Under the pieces are notes generated by a model. It was not told the DNA's origin. It saw nothing but the letters and a program-made list of their open reading frames with translations, and did not search any database. Of a stretch of DNA of 64,000 bases, positions 24,427-33,399 are shown in pieces (position 1 is the first letter of the stretch; the number at the start of each line of letters is the position of its first letter). Both the position numbers and the translations under genes were made by a program. Source of the stretch: an uncultured Agathobaculum sp. (GTDB lineage Bacteria > Bacillota > Clostridia > Oscillospirales > Butyricicoccaceae); the NCBI GenBank assembly GCA_934504345.1, contig CAKSVR010000003.1:39119-103118 (forward strand). The letters are read 5' to 3'.

Positions 24427-24454
24427 ATTATAGCACATTATTCTGAATTTGCAA
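24427..24454 (-). promoter_or_regulatory. Promoter of the 30-codon gene
   Basis: On the minus strand TTGCAA, a 16-base spacer and TATAAT. Confidence 0.75.
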
Positions 24455-24490
24455 ATAAAATTCTTGTAAAGTTACACAAAGTTCACAAAG

Positions 24491-24524
24491 AAAAAGGGGC
24501 TGCTGACGGAAAGCAGTCCCTTTT
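24491..24524 (-). terminator. Terminator of the SLH-peptidase gene
   Basis: Read leftward, AAAGGGACTGCT pairs with AGCAGCCCCTTT (one mismatch) and is followed by TTC and more T's. Confidence 0.8.
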
Positions 24525-24538
24525 GTCATTCTCTGCAA

Positions 24539-25762
24539 TTACTTGCCGAAATAGCTGAAGTGCATATAGTCGCGCTTGCTGCGCCAGCCGTTGCCGCCCC
24601 AGGTAAAGCCGTACTTGGTGAAGGCGTTGTAAACATCGCCGCCCTCGGGGATGGAGTACGGATCGACATACGGCGTCCAGTGGGTGCCGCAGGTCGGGGT
24701 GAGCGAGCCGTCCGCGTTGATGGTGGCTTCCATGTTCTCATCCGGGTTGATGTCCACAGCGGTGCCCTGCGAGTGCTCGCCGGTGCGCCACGAGTAGCAG
24801 CCTACATCGTAGATCGGGAACTTCTCAGCGCCGTTGAAGATCTCCTCAAAGATGGCCTGATAGATGGCCGACAGGGAAGCGTTGACCTGCAGGTACGCCT
24901 TGGAGGCGACCTTGGTGCCGTCCGACTGGAGGTGCCATACCGGAACGACGATCTCGACCATGTGGGCCTCGGCCTCTGCGGCGGACTGGTACTTGCTGCC
25001 GCCCTCGCCGTAGACCAGCTTCATCTTATCCTCCTGTGTTTGCGGGAGGATGGTACCGCTCGTCCACAGGTGGGTCGGGTCGCTGACGGTCGGCAGGTCG
25101 CTGGAGATGACCGGAGAGGTCGGGCGCTCGGTCTTGAACGCCGCGCAGAAGCGGTTCGTCATGATGAGCGCCTGCTCGCGGGTGGTCGTGCCGGACGGTG
25201 CGAGGATGGTCGTATCCGTGTTGGTGGCCTTGATGCCGTTGATGACCGAATAATCCACCATCGTGATGACCGGCTGGAGTGCGTAGCTGCTAACCATGCT
25301 GATGTCCGGATAATCCTCCACACAGGCATCGCCCGCGATCTCGCCGGCCTCGATGCCGGAGGCGGTCAGGATATTGCTCAGCATGGTGCAGATGTCCTCG
25401 CGGCTGATGCTGGAATCCGGGTCAAAGTTGCCGTTCGTGCGGCCCTTGACGATGCCGAGCAGATAGGCGGCGGTGACATTCAGATCCGAGCAGTCCGCGA
25501 ACGGCTTTTTGCCGGAAACGTACACGGCCTTGCCGCTGACGGCCTTGTAGGCATTGACTGCGATGGCACAGAACTCCGCACGGGTGATCGAGCCGGTCGC
25601 AGGGCTGTTTTCGAGCGAGGACGGGGAAAGACCGGCCTCCTGCGCCGCAGCGACACCCTCGGATGCCCAGTTGGAAACGTTGGACAGAGCCCCCGCGTTT
25701 GGCACGAACATTGCGGCAGTCAGCGCAAGAACGCCAACGCGGCGGGCGATAGAATGTGACAT
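24539..25762 (-). CDS. S-layer-homology protein with M15-type peptidase domain
   Basis: A 407-residue exported protein. A signal peptide (about 1-25) is followed by three SLH-like repeats (about 28-210; for example ITRAEFCAIAVNAY, GRTNGNFDPDSSISREDICTMLSN), which bind secondary cell-wall polymer. The C-terminal domain (about 250-407) looks like a D-Ala-D-Ala carboxypeptidase/endopeptidase of the M15 (VanY-like) group, with HSQGTAVDINP and DYMHFSYF supplying zinc ligands. It should trim peptidoglycan stem peptides at the cell surface. The ATG at 25762 follows GGAGGAG at 7 bases. The open frame upstream is antisense to comM and not coding. Confidence 0.88.
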   Translation of the reverse strand: MSHSIARRVGVLALTAAMFVPNAGALSNVSNWASEGVAAAQEAGLSPSSLENSPATGSITRAEFCAIAVNAYKAVSGKAVYVSGKKPFADCSDLNVTAAYLLGIVKGRTNGNFDPDSSISREDICTMLSNILTASGIEAGEIAGDACVEDYPDISMVSSYALQPVITMVDYSVINGIKATNTDTTILAPSGTTTREQALIMTNRFCAAFKTERPTSPVISSDLPTVSDPTHLWTSGTILPQTQEDKMKLVYGEGGSKYQSAAEAEAHMVEIVVPVWHLQSDGTKVASKAYLQVNASLSAIYQAIFEEIFNGAEKFPIYDVGCYSWRTGEHSQGTAVDINPDENMEATINADGSLTPTCGTHWTPYVDPYSIPEGGDVYNAFTKYGFTWGGNGWRSKRDYMHFSYFGK

Positions 25763-25821
25763 GAAGAAACTCCTCCTTGTCTGGGTATGTAAAATAGAAT
25801 GATTACAATGAATACGGGAGC

Positions 25822-27345
25822 TCAGCCGTTCACCGCCCGGTCGAGAGAGCGGTATTGCAGCGCTTCCGCGAGGTGTTCGGCCTCGATGGTGTCGCTGGCG
25901 GCGAGATCGGCAATGGTGCGCGCTACGCGCAGTACGCGGTCGTGTGCACGGGCGGTCAGTCCGAGCCGCTGGAACGCAGCGGCGAACATCCGCGAGGCAT
26001 CCTCGCTCAGAGGGCAGTGCTCGGCTAGCTGCGACGGCGGGATGGCAGCGTTGCACAGGTCTGCGCCCTGCCGGGCATACTGCCGCGCGCGGGCGGCGAG
26101 CACACGGGCGCGAATATCCGCAGAATGCTCCTCGCGGGCTTGTCCGCGGGCGGCGAGTGCGGCGTATTCGACCGGCTGCACCGCGACCTGCAGGTCTATC
26201 CGATCGAGCAGCGGACCGGACAGCCGGTGCAGATACTGCTGCACGGCGGATTTGGTGCAGGTGCAGCGTTCGGTGCCGTACCAGCCGCATTTGCAGGGAT
26301 TCATCGCGGCGATGAGCTGAAAACGCGCGGGATACGTCACCTGACCGGCCACGCGGGAGATGGTGACCCGGCCGTCCTCGAGCGGCTGGCGCAGCGTTTC
26401 GAGCACATCACGCCGGAACTCAGGGAACTCGTCCAGAAACAGCACACCGCGGTGCGCGAGCGTGATCTCGCCGGGAACGGGCAGCCGTCCGGCGGCGCCG
26501 GAGCCGCCCGCCATCGCGTTGGCGGACGAATTATGGTGCGGTGCGCGGAACGGGCGCTCGGCGCGTTCGACAGCCTCCTGTCCGCGCCCGATGGCCGACC
26601 ACACGCGGATGACCTCGAGCCGTTCGCTGTCGGACAGCGGCGGCAGGATGGTGGAAAACCGCTTGGCGGCCATGCTCTTGCCCGAGCCGGGCGGCCCGGA
26701 GAGCAGCACGTTGTGCCCGCCGGCGGCCGCGATCTCGAGCGCACGCTTGACCGCGTGCTGACCGAGCACATGGGCGAAGTCGAGCGCATCGTCCTGCGGC
26801 TGCGGGTCGGGCGGAGGAGCGCATGGGCGGAGCGGCTTTCTGCCGTTCAGGTGTCCGAGCAGCTCGTTTAATGTACGGATCGGAATGATTTCCATCCCGG
26901 CGGCATAGGAAGCCTCGGCGGCGTTCTGCGCGGGCACGAAAACGGTCTTGAAACCGGCATCGCGGGCCGCGAGCGCCATGGAGAGCGCACCGCAGACCGG
27001 CCGCAGCTCTCCGGTGAGGGAAAGCTCGCCGAAGAACAGCGCGTTGTCCGGCGGCGCGTCGATTTCGCCGGAGGCCGCAAGGATGGAGAGCAGGATCGGC
27101 AGGTCGTAGGCCGTGCCCGCCTTTTTGGTATCTGCGGGTGCGAGGTTGACGGTCAGCCGGGAAACCGGCCAGTCGAACGCACACGCCTTTGCGGCGGCGC
27201 GCACGCGCTCACCGGCCTCGGACACCGCGCCGGTCGGCAGACCGACGACATCCAGCCGGGGCAGTCCGCCGGAGAGAAAGCACTCCACGGTGACGATGTA
27301 GCCGTCGATGCCGCGCAGCCCGGCGGAAAAAACGCGAGATACCAT
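25822..27345 (-). CDS. comM: ComM/YifB-family AAA+ ATPase (Mg-chelatase-like)
   Basis: A 507-residue cytoplasmic protein. An N-terminal ChlI-like domain (SRVFSAGLRGIDGYIVTVE start) precedes an AAA+ core with Walker A GPPGSGKS (about residue 220), Walker B GVLFLDEFPEF, and the family segment MNPCKCGWYG with a Cys cluster. A C-terminal Mg_chelatase_C domain follows. ComM is a hexameric helicase promoting branch migration in natural transformation; in non-transforming Clostridia its role is unclear. GGAGGG lies 7 bases before the ATG. No competence genes are nearby. Confidence 0.95.
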   Translation of the reverse strand: MVSRVFSAGLRGIDGYIVTVECFLSGGLPRLDVVGLPTGAVSEAGERVRAAAKACAFDWPVSRLTVNLAPADTKKAGTAYDLPILLSILAASGEIDAPPDNALFFGELSLTGELRPVCGALSMALAARDAGFKTVFVPAQNAAEASYAAGMEIIPIRTLNELLGHLNGRKPLRPCAPPPDPQPQDDALDFAHVLGQHAVKRALEIAAAGGHNVLLSGPPGSGKSMAAKRFSTILPPLSDSERLEVIRVWSAIGRGQEAVERAERPFRAPHHNSSANAMAGGSGAAGRLPVPGEITLAHRGVLFLDEFPEFRRDVLETLRQPLEDGRVTISRVAGQVTYPARFQLIAAMNPCKCGWYGTERCTCTKSAVQQYLHRLSGPLLDRIDLQVAVQPVEYAALAARGQAREEHSADIRARVLAARARQYARQGADLCNAAIPPSQLAEHCPLSEDASRMFAAAFQRLGLTARAHDRVLRVARTIADLAASDTIEAEHLAEALQYRSLDRAVNG

Positions 27346-27524
27346 GGCAAGCCCTCCGATACATACAATTATACATCTAATACTATACTATAAGTCCTCG
27401 CGCATCGCAACAGAATACACGGAAAAAACACATATCCACGGTGAGAAAAAGTTTGCAGGCGTTCCATATTGCGAAACGCCTTATCAAAATTTGAAAAATA
27501 GTGCGGAAATTAGCGCATTTACTG

Positions 27525-27553
27525 TTTACAACTTTGTGCGTGAGTGCTACAAT
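27525..27553 (+). promoter_or_regulatory. Promoter of the pyruvate:ferredoxin oxidoreductase gene
   Basis: TTTACA, a 17-base spacer and TACAAT. The ~90-base leader contains a small AT-rich hairpin (TAATTCA/TGAATTA, 27608-27625) followed by six T's just before the ribosome binding site; whether it attenuates transcription is unknown. Confidence 0.75.
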
Positions 27554-27650
27554 GAGAGGGCAGGTAAGGCTTAGTTTAGGTTAAAATACACCAAAACGAG
27601 GGCTTTTTAATTCAGTAGTGAATTATAATTTTTTATAGGAGGACATCAAC

Positions 27651-30600
27651 ATGGCAAGAAAGATGAAGTCCATGGACGGCAACACTGCGGCCGCGCACGT
27701 ATCGTACGCGTTTACCGAAGTTGCGGGTATCTATCCGATCACCCCGTCGAGCCCCATGGCAGACAGCGTTGACCAGTGGGCTGCCGCAGGTCAGAAGAAC
27801 ATTTTCGGTACTACCGTTAAGGTGATCGAGATGCAGTCCGAGGCTGGTGCGGCGGGTACCGTACACGGCTCTCTGGCAGCAGGTGCGCTCACTACCACCT
27901 ACACCGCATCTCAGGGTCTTCTGCTGATGATCCCGAATATGTACAAGATCGCAGGCGAGCTGCTCCCGTGTGTATTCCACGTTTCCGCTCGTACCGTTGC
28001 ATCTCATGCACTGAACATCTTCGGCGACCATTCCGACGTTATGGCTTGCCGCCAGACCGGTTTCGCTATGCTGGCTGAGACCAACCCGCAGGAGGTCATG
28101 GACCTGTCTGCCGTAGCACATCTGGCTACCATCAAGTCCCGTGTTCCGTTCATCAACTTCTTCGACGGCTTCCGTACTTCCCACGAGATCCAGAAGATCC
28201 AGGTTTGGGATTACGAGGATCTGAAGGAAATGTGCGACATGGATGCTGTTGAAGCATTCCGCAAGCGCGCTCTGAATCCGGAGCACGCAATGATGCGCGG
28301 CTCTCACGAGAACGGCGACGTTTTCTTCCAGCATCGTGAGGCAGCCAACAAGTACTACGAGGCAGTTCCGGGCATCGTAGAGGAGTACATGGGCAAGGTT
28401 AACGCCAAGCTCGGCACCAACTACCAGCTGTTCAACTACTACGGCGCTGCTGACGCAGACCGCGTTATCATCGCTATGGGCTCGATCTGCGACGTTGCAG
28501 AGGAAGTCATCGACTACCTGAACGCACACGGCGAGAAGGTCGGTCTGGTCAAGGTTCGCCTGTACCGTCCGTTCCGCGCTGACAAGCTGATCGCAGCGAT
28601 CCCGGAGACCGCGAAGAAGATCGCAGTCCTCGACCGCACCAAGGAGCCGGGTTCCCAGGGCGAGCCGCTCTACATGGACGTTGTTACCGCTCTGGCTGAC
28701 GCAGGCATCACCGACAAGGTCGTAACCGGCGGCCGTTACGGTCTGGGCTCCAAGGACACGCCTCCGGCTTCCGTATTCGCTGTATACGAAGAGCTGACCA
28801 AGGCTGAGCCGAAGAAGATGTTCACTCTGGGCATCACCGACGACGTAACCTTCCTGTCTCTGGAAGAGAAGCCGGCTCCGAACACCGCAGCAGAAGGCAC
28901 CACCGAGTGCAAGTTCTGGGGTCTCGGCGGCGACGGTACCGTTGGCGCGAACAAGAACTCCATCAAGATCATCGGCGACCACACCGACAAGTTCGTACAG
29001 GCATACTTCCAGTACGACTCCAAGAAGACCGGCGGCGTAACCGTTTCGCATCTGCGTTTTGGCGACAAGCCGATCCGTTCTCCTTACTACATCAACAAGG
29101 CTGACTTCGTAGCCTGCCACAACCCGTCCTACATCACCAAGCACTTCCCGATCGTGCGTGACGTTAAGCCGGGCGGCGTATTCCTCATCAACTGCCAGTG
29201 GACTCCGGAAGAGCTGAGCCACCACCTCGCAGCTTCTGAGAAGCGCTACATCGCAAAGAACAACGTTCAGCTTTACACCATCAACGCGATCGACCTCGCG
29301 ATCGAGATCGGCATGGGCAAGCGCACCAACACCATCCTCCAGTCCGCGTTCTTCGCACTGGCTAAGGTAATGCCGTCCGAGCAGGCGATCCAGTTCATGA
29401 AGGACGCTGCTACCAAGTCCTACCTGAAGAAGGGCCAGGACATCGTTGATATGAACCACAAGGCGATCGACATCGGCGCTACCGCATACAAGAAGATCGA
29501 CGTACCGGCTGACTGGGCTGACGCTCAGGACGAGGCTGATACCCGCGAGCTTCAGGGCCGTCCGGAAGTTGTCAAGATGGTCAAGGAAGTCATGGAGCCG
29601 ATCGGCCGCATGGACGGCGACTCTCTGCCGGTTTCCGCTTTCGCAGGCGAGCATGTTGACGGCTCCTTCGAGCACGGCGCAGCTGCTTACGAGAAGCGCG
29701 GCGTAGCAGTTACCGTTCCGCACTGGAACGAGGCTACCTGTGTTCAGTGTAACCAGTGTGCTTATGTCTGCCCGCACGCTACCATCCGTCCGTTCGCTCT
29801 GACCGACGAAGAGGCTGCTGCCGCTCCGGAGTCTGCGAAGCTCGTCGACATCAAGGCCGGCAAGGGCAAGGGCAAGTACAAGTACACCATGGCTGTATCT
29901 CCGCTCGACTGCATGGGCTGCGGCGTATGTATCGGCGTCTGCCCGACCAAGTCTCTGACCATGGTTCCGCAGGATCAGGAAGCTGCTCAGCAGGATACCT
30001 TCGATTACTGCGTAGCAAAGGTTTCCGAGAAGGAAGATATGGCTTCCGTAAATTCCGTCAAGGATTCTCAGTTCAAGAAGCCGCTGCTTGAGTTCTCCGG
30101 CTCCTGCGCAGGCTGCGCTGAGACCTCTTACGCCCGCCTGGTTACTCAGGTCTGCGGCGACCGCATGTACATCTCCAACGCTACCGGCTGTTCTTCTATC
30201 TGGGGCGGCCCGGCTGCTACCTCCCCGTACACCGTCAATGCTGAGGGCCACGGTCCGGCATGGGCAAACTCCCTGTTCGAGGATAACGCAGAGCACGGCC
30301 TCGGCATGTACTACGGCCAGGAAGCGCTCCGCGACCGCCTGATCTCCAAGCTCGAGGAGATGGCTGGCTCCGAGAAGGCTTCTGACGACTTCAAGAATGC
30401 CGTCAACACCTTCATGGATACCAAGGATAACGGCGCTGCTAACGCTGAGCCGACCAAGGCTCTGGTTGCAGAGCTCGAAAAGGGCGCAGCAGCAGGCTGC
30501 CCGGACTGCAAGGATGTTCTGGCTCACAAGGAATACCTCGCTAAGAAGTCCGTCTGGATCTTCGGCGGCGACGGCTGGGCATACGACATCGGCTTCGGCG

Positions 30601-31211
30601 GTCTGGATCACGTTCTGGCTTCCGGCAAGGACGTAAACGTTATGGTATTCGATACCGAGGTTTACTCCAACACCGGCGGACAGGCTTCCAAGGCTACCAA
30701 CATCGGCGCTGTTGCACAGTTCGCAGCTTCCGGTAAGACCACCAAGAAGAAGAGCCTTGCTGAGATCGCTATGAGCTACGGCTACGTTTACGTTGCACAG
30801 GTAGCTATGGGCGCTAACCCGGCTCAGACCCTGAAGGCCATCGCTGAGGCTGAGGCTTATCCGGGCCCGTCGCTGGTAATCGGCTATGCTCCGTGTGAGA
30901 TGCACTCCATCAAGGGCGGCATGACCAACTGCCAGGCCGAGATGAAGAAGGCTGTTGACTGCGGTTACTGGAACCTGTTCCGCTTCAACCCGCAGCTGGC
31001 TGACGAGGGCAAGAACCCGTTCATTCTGGAGTCCAAGGAGCCCAAGACCGAGGATTACCGCAAGTTCATGATGGGCGAGGCTCGTTACTCCGCACTGACC
31101 CGTGCATTCCCGGATCGTGCAGAGGGCCTGTTCGAGCGTTCCGAGGTAGAGTCTACCAAGCGTTACGCTCACCTGAAGCGCCTGCAGGATCTGTACGCTC
31201 CCGAGGCGTAA
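27651..31211 (+). CDS. nifJ: Pyruvate:ferredoxin (flavodoxin) oxidoreductase
   Basis: An 1186-residue single-chain enzyme that oxidises pyruvate and CoA to acetyl-CoA and CO2 and reduces ferredoxin; the central step of fermentation in these anaerobes. All domains are present: N-terminal pyrimidine-binding domain (TAAAHVSYAFTE), CoA-binding part, two 4Fe-4S motifs (CVQCNQCAYVCP near 697 and CMGCGVCIGVCP near 754), and a C-terminal TPP domain with the third-cluster motif CAGCAETSY (about 819) and GDGWAYDIGFGGLDH (about 973). TAGGAGGACATCAAC precedes the ATG. Codon use is strongly biased, pointing to very high expression. The long antisense frame is a shadow of this bias. Confidence 0.98.
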   Translation: MARKMKSMDGNTAAAHVSYAFTEVAGIYPITPSSPMADSVDQWAAAGQKNIFGTTVKVIEMQSEAGAAGTVHGSLAAGALTTTYTASQGLLLMIPNMYKIAGELLPCVFHVSARTVASHALNIFGDHSDVMACRQTGFAMLAETNPQEVMDLSAVAHLATIKSRVPFINFFDGFRTSHEIQKIQVWDYEDLKEMCDMDAVEAFRKRALNPEHAMMRGSHENGDVFFQHREAANKYYEAVPGIVEEYMGKVNAKLGTNYQLFNYYGAADADRVIIAMGSICDVAEEVIDYLNAHGEKVGLVKVRLYRPFRADKLIAAIPETAKKIAVLDRTKEPGSQGEPLYMDVVTALADAGITDKVVTGGRYGLGSKDTPPASVFAVYEELTKAEPKKMFTLGITDDVTFLSLEEKPAPNTAAEGTTECKFWGLGGDGTVGANKNSIKIIGDHTDKFVQAYFQYDSKKTGGVTVSHLRFGDKPIRSPYYINKADFVACHNPSYITKHFPIVRDVKPGGVFLINCQWTPEELSHHLAASEKRYIAKNNVQLYTINAIDLAIEIGMGKRTNTILQSAFFALAKVMPSEQAIQFMKDAATKSYLKKGQDIVDMNHKAIDIGATAYKKIDVPADWADAQDEADTRELQGRPEVVKMVKEVMEPIGRMDGDSLPVSAFAGEHVDGSFEHGAAAYEKRGVAVTVPHWNEATCVQCNQCAYVCPHATIRPFALTDEEAAAAPESAKLVDIKAGKGKGKYKYTMAVSPLDCMGCGVCIGVCPTKSLTMVPQDQEAAQQDTFDYCVAKVSEKEDMASVNSVKDSQFKKPLLEFSGSCAGCAETSYARLVTQVCGDRMYISNATGCSSIWGGPAATSPYTVNAEGHGPAWANSLFEDNAEHGLGMYYGQEALRDRLISKLEEMAGSEKASDDFKNAVNTFMDTKDNGAANAEPTKALVAELEKGAAAGCPDCKDVLAHKEYLAKKSVWIFGGDGWAYDIGFGGLDHVLASGKDVNVMVFDTEVYSNTGGQASKATNIGAVAQFAASGKTTKKKSLAEIAMSYGYVYVAQVAMGANPAQTLKAIAEAEAYPGPSLVIGYAPCEMHSIKGGMTNCQAEMKKAVDCGYWNLFRFNPQLADEGKNPFILESKEPKTEDYRKFMMGEARYSALTRAFPDRAEGLFERSEVESTKRYAHLKRLQDLYAPEA

Positions 31212-31245
31212 GATCGCGCAAAGCGTTTGCTGAAATAGCATAATG

Positions 31246-31279
31246 AAATCCCGCAGAGTTTCTCTCTGCGGGATTTTTT
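31246..31279 (+). terminator. Terminator of nifJ
   Basis: AAATCCCGCAGAG pairs with CTCTGCGGGATTT around TTTCT, then TTTTT. Confidence 0.92.
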
Positions 31280-31359
31280 CTGTTTCTTTCCGAAATTTTC
31301 TATGGTATACTTATGGTAAGGATAGGAAACCACAATCGGATAGAGAAAGGCGGATGTTT

Positions 31360-32193
31360 ATGAACAGAGATCTGCTCAAACGTGCGGGAATGCTGGCGGC
31401 GAGCGCTGCCGTCTGCTATGGCGGGATTTTTGGTGCGTTAACGCTGAGCGGCCTGCGCTATATGCGCCCGACGGCGGACAACTGGTGGCTGCTGCCGTGG
31501 GTCGCACCGGCGGAACGCATCGAGCAGTGCGTTACGGACTTCGGTGAGGGAGACCCGACTTACACTGTCACCGGATACGATGCACAGAACCGCGAGATTT
31601 GGTCGCGCACGACATTCGGCAAGCTGGCATCGGTCGGCAGCAGCCGTGATGTGTACATCGGCAATACATCGGCGCGGTATTTCTTCGGTCAGGGCGGAAA
31701 AGCGGACTCGGTTTGCCAGTATGACGAAAAAGGCCGGCTTATCCGTCTGGAAACCGACTATGGCGGCATATCGACGTATTACTACCGCGGCGATGCGACC
31801 GAAACATATCTGGAGGAAACGCACAACGCGCAGGGCGCGTTGACCGGACGCAAGACCACCGAAATCGACCCGAAAACAGGCAGTACCGTCACCAACATGG
31901 ACATATACGAGGACGATGGTACCTATCTCGCCTCACAGTACTGCATACTGGATTCGCATGGCAACATCGTCAAGCGAGTGTATGTCAGCGCGAACGGACA
32001 GATGAGAACCTGTGACTATCAGTGGACGTATGACGATGCCGCACGCACGGCCGCCTGTGTGGACGAAACCGAGGGCACGACCGAGAAATACTGGTATGAC
32101 GAGCAGGGAAGATGGATTAAAAATGCATATACCTTTTCGGAAGGTGGTTTTCCGCGTGAGATCACGGTAACATACACCGATGTGACCCGCTGA
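31360..32193 (+). CDS. Membrane-anchored YD-repeat-like protein, paralogue 1
   Basis: A 277-residue protein of unrecognised family. The N-terminus has a Lys/Arg-flanked hydrophobic segment (RAGMLAASAAVCYGGIFGALTL, shared with the next gene) that is a signal anchor. The rest is extracellular beta-type sequence with Rhs/YD-like pieces: YDAQNREIWSR, YDEKGRLIRLE, WTYDDAARTAACVDE, YDEQGRWIKNAY. ATG 31360 is preferred over ATG 31354: AAAGG lies 9 and 3 bases upstream respectively. A TATACT near 31306 could be its -10 box. It forms a two-gene unit with its paralogue. Confidence 0.72.
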   Translation: MNRDLLKRAGMLAASAAVCYGGIFGALTLSGLRYMRPTADNWWLLPWVAPAERIEQCVTDFGEGDPTYTVTGYDAQNREIWSRTTFGKLASVGSSRDVYIGNTSARYFFGQGGKADSVCQYDEKGRLIRLETDYGGISTYYYRGDATETYLEETHNAQGALTGRKTTEIDPKTGSTVTNMDIYEDDGTYLASQYCILDSHGNIVKRVYVSANGQMRTCDYQWTYDDAARTAACVDETEGTTEKYWYDEQGRWIKNAYTFSEGGFPREITVTYTDVTR

Positions 32194-32205
32194 GGAGGTG
32201 TTTGG

Positions 32206-33018
32206 ATGAAGCTGAAAATTCTCAAACGAGCCGGTATGCTGGCGGCGAGTGCCGCCGTCTGCTATGGCGGCATTTTCGGGGCGCTGACGCTGAACGGTCT
32301 GCGTTACGTCCGCCTAACGGCGGAAAACTGGTCGCTGCTGGCGTATATCGAGCCCGCCGCGCGCATTGAACAGCAGGTGAAGTATTCCTCGGATTTAGAT
32401 GGCAGCAACCCGGAAAAATCCAGTGCCATCATCACCGGATATGACGAGCAGGACAGACCAATATGGTCGTTCGGTGCGGGATGGCCGTTTCATATACGTT
32501 ACAGCGAACATAAAGTCTACAATGGTGATACGGTGACATGGTATAACACGAGCTGTGGCGTGAAAACGACCACCTATCTGCAATATGATGCACTTGGACG
32601 GCTGCTCCGCATGGAATATCCGGACAGAACGATAATCCGAAGCTACCACGGCAACGAAAAAGAGCCGTATCTGGTCGAGGATTACAATGCACAGGGCGTA
32701 TTGCAGCTGCGGACCGAGTGGAAATACAATGCCGAAACCGGAGAATCGACGAGAAGCATCACTTATTCAGGCAATGAGCTGCTTTTGGGTGTTGGTGATA
32801 TGACAGTAAATAAACTGGGTTATGCGGTATCGGAGAGCGAACAATGGACGTATGACGATGCCGCGCACACGGCAGTGTGCATAGACGAGAACGGTACAGT
32901 CGTTACGCTTTTGTATGATGAGCAAAATCGCGTTCTGCGTATGGAGATGCAAATGAGCAGTTCATATGGTCCGTTTGGCATGGTTAAGGTGACTGACTAC
33001 ACCGACATCACACGGTAA
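32206..33018 (+). CDS. Membrane-anchored YD-repeat-like protein, paralogue 2
   Basis: A 270-residue protein clearly duplicated from the preceding gene: the anchor is almost identical, YDEQDRPIWS, YDALGRLLRME, WTYDDAAHTAVCIDE and YDEQNRVLRME recur in the same order, and both end in YTD(V/I)TR. The middle has diverged and is more AT-rich. GAGGAGGTG lies before the ATG, 12 bases after the upstream stop. Function unknown. The YD-like units resemble single Rhs repeats without a toxin tip, so a surface-exposed binding or structural role is a guess. Confidence 0.72.
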   Translation: MKLKILKRAGMLAASAAVCYGGIFGALTLNGLRYVRLTAENWSLLAYIEPAARIEQQVKYSSDLDGSNPEKSSAIITGYDEQDRPIWSFGAGWPFHIRYSEHKVYNGDTVTWYNTSCGVKTTTYLQYDALGRLLRMEYPDRTIIRSYHGNEKEPYLVEDYNAQGVLQLRTEWKYNAETGESTRSITYSGNELLLGVGDMTVNKLGYAVSESEQWTYDDAAHTAVCIDENGTVVTLLYDEQNRVLRMEMQMSSSYGPFGMVKVTDYTDITR

Positions 33019-33075
33019 AATCTGTGAAAAATGTGGTGCAATTTGCTGAATGATAAACATGGTTTGCGATTGAAC

Positions 33076-33114
33076 GATACGCCGGACAGGATAACGCCTG
33101 TTCGGCGTATCTTT
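33076..33114 (+). terminator. Terminator of the paralogue pair
   Basis: GATACGCCGgACAGG pairs with CCTGTtCGGCGTATC around ATAACG, followed by TTT. Confidence 0.8.
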
Positions 33115-33236
33115 GTATAAACTGCCATAAATCATGGGTTTTTGCAGGAAACTGCCGGAATAACAGGGCAAAATATCACAAACACATATCGACGGATATG
33201 TGGAAAATGCTGCAATAAAGTTGCACAAAAAACAGC

Positions 33237-33265
33237 TTGCATAGTTCGGTTATATGGTGTATAAT
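33237..33265 (+). promoter_or_regulatory. Promoter of the EF-G-like gene
   Basis: TTGCAT, a 17-base spacer and perfect TATAAT. The leader is long (about 130 bases) and shows no obvious regulatory fold. Between the preceding terminator and this promoter I see no gene. Confidence 0.75.
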
Positions 33266-33399
33266 AACGAAGAAGGGAAAAGACGGCAGGCCGGACAAAA
33301 GGCACTGCACAAGGCTTGAATCCCGTAAACAAAGCGCCCAGATTATAACGTGCCGGCAGGGCACGATAACAGGTTAGGGCAGGGGAGTGTATATCAACT

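Noticed and set aside
24539..26290. N-terminal extension of the SLH-peptidase frame beyond 25762
   Set aside because: The extension is antisense to comM, gives an Arg/Ala-rich nonsense sequence and would bury the signal peptide.
27633..31241. A 1202-codon open frame on the strand opposite nifJ
   Set aside because: It mirrors the strongly biased codon use of nifJ, has no ribosome binding site and encodes no recognisable protein.
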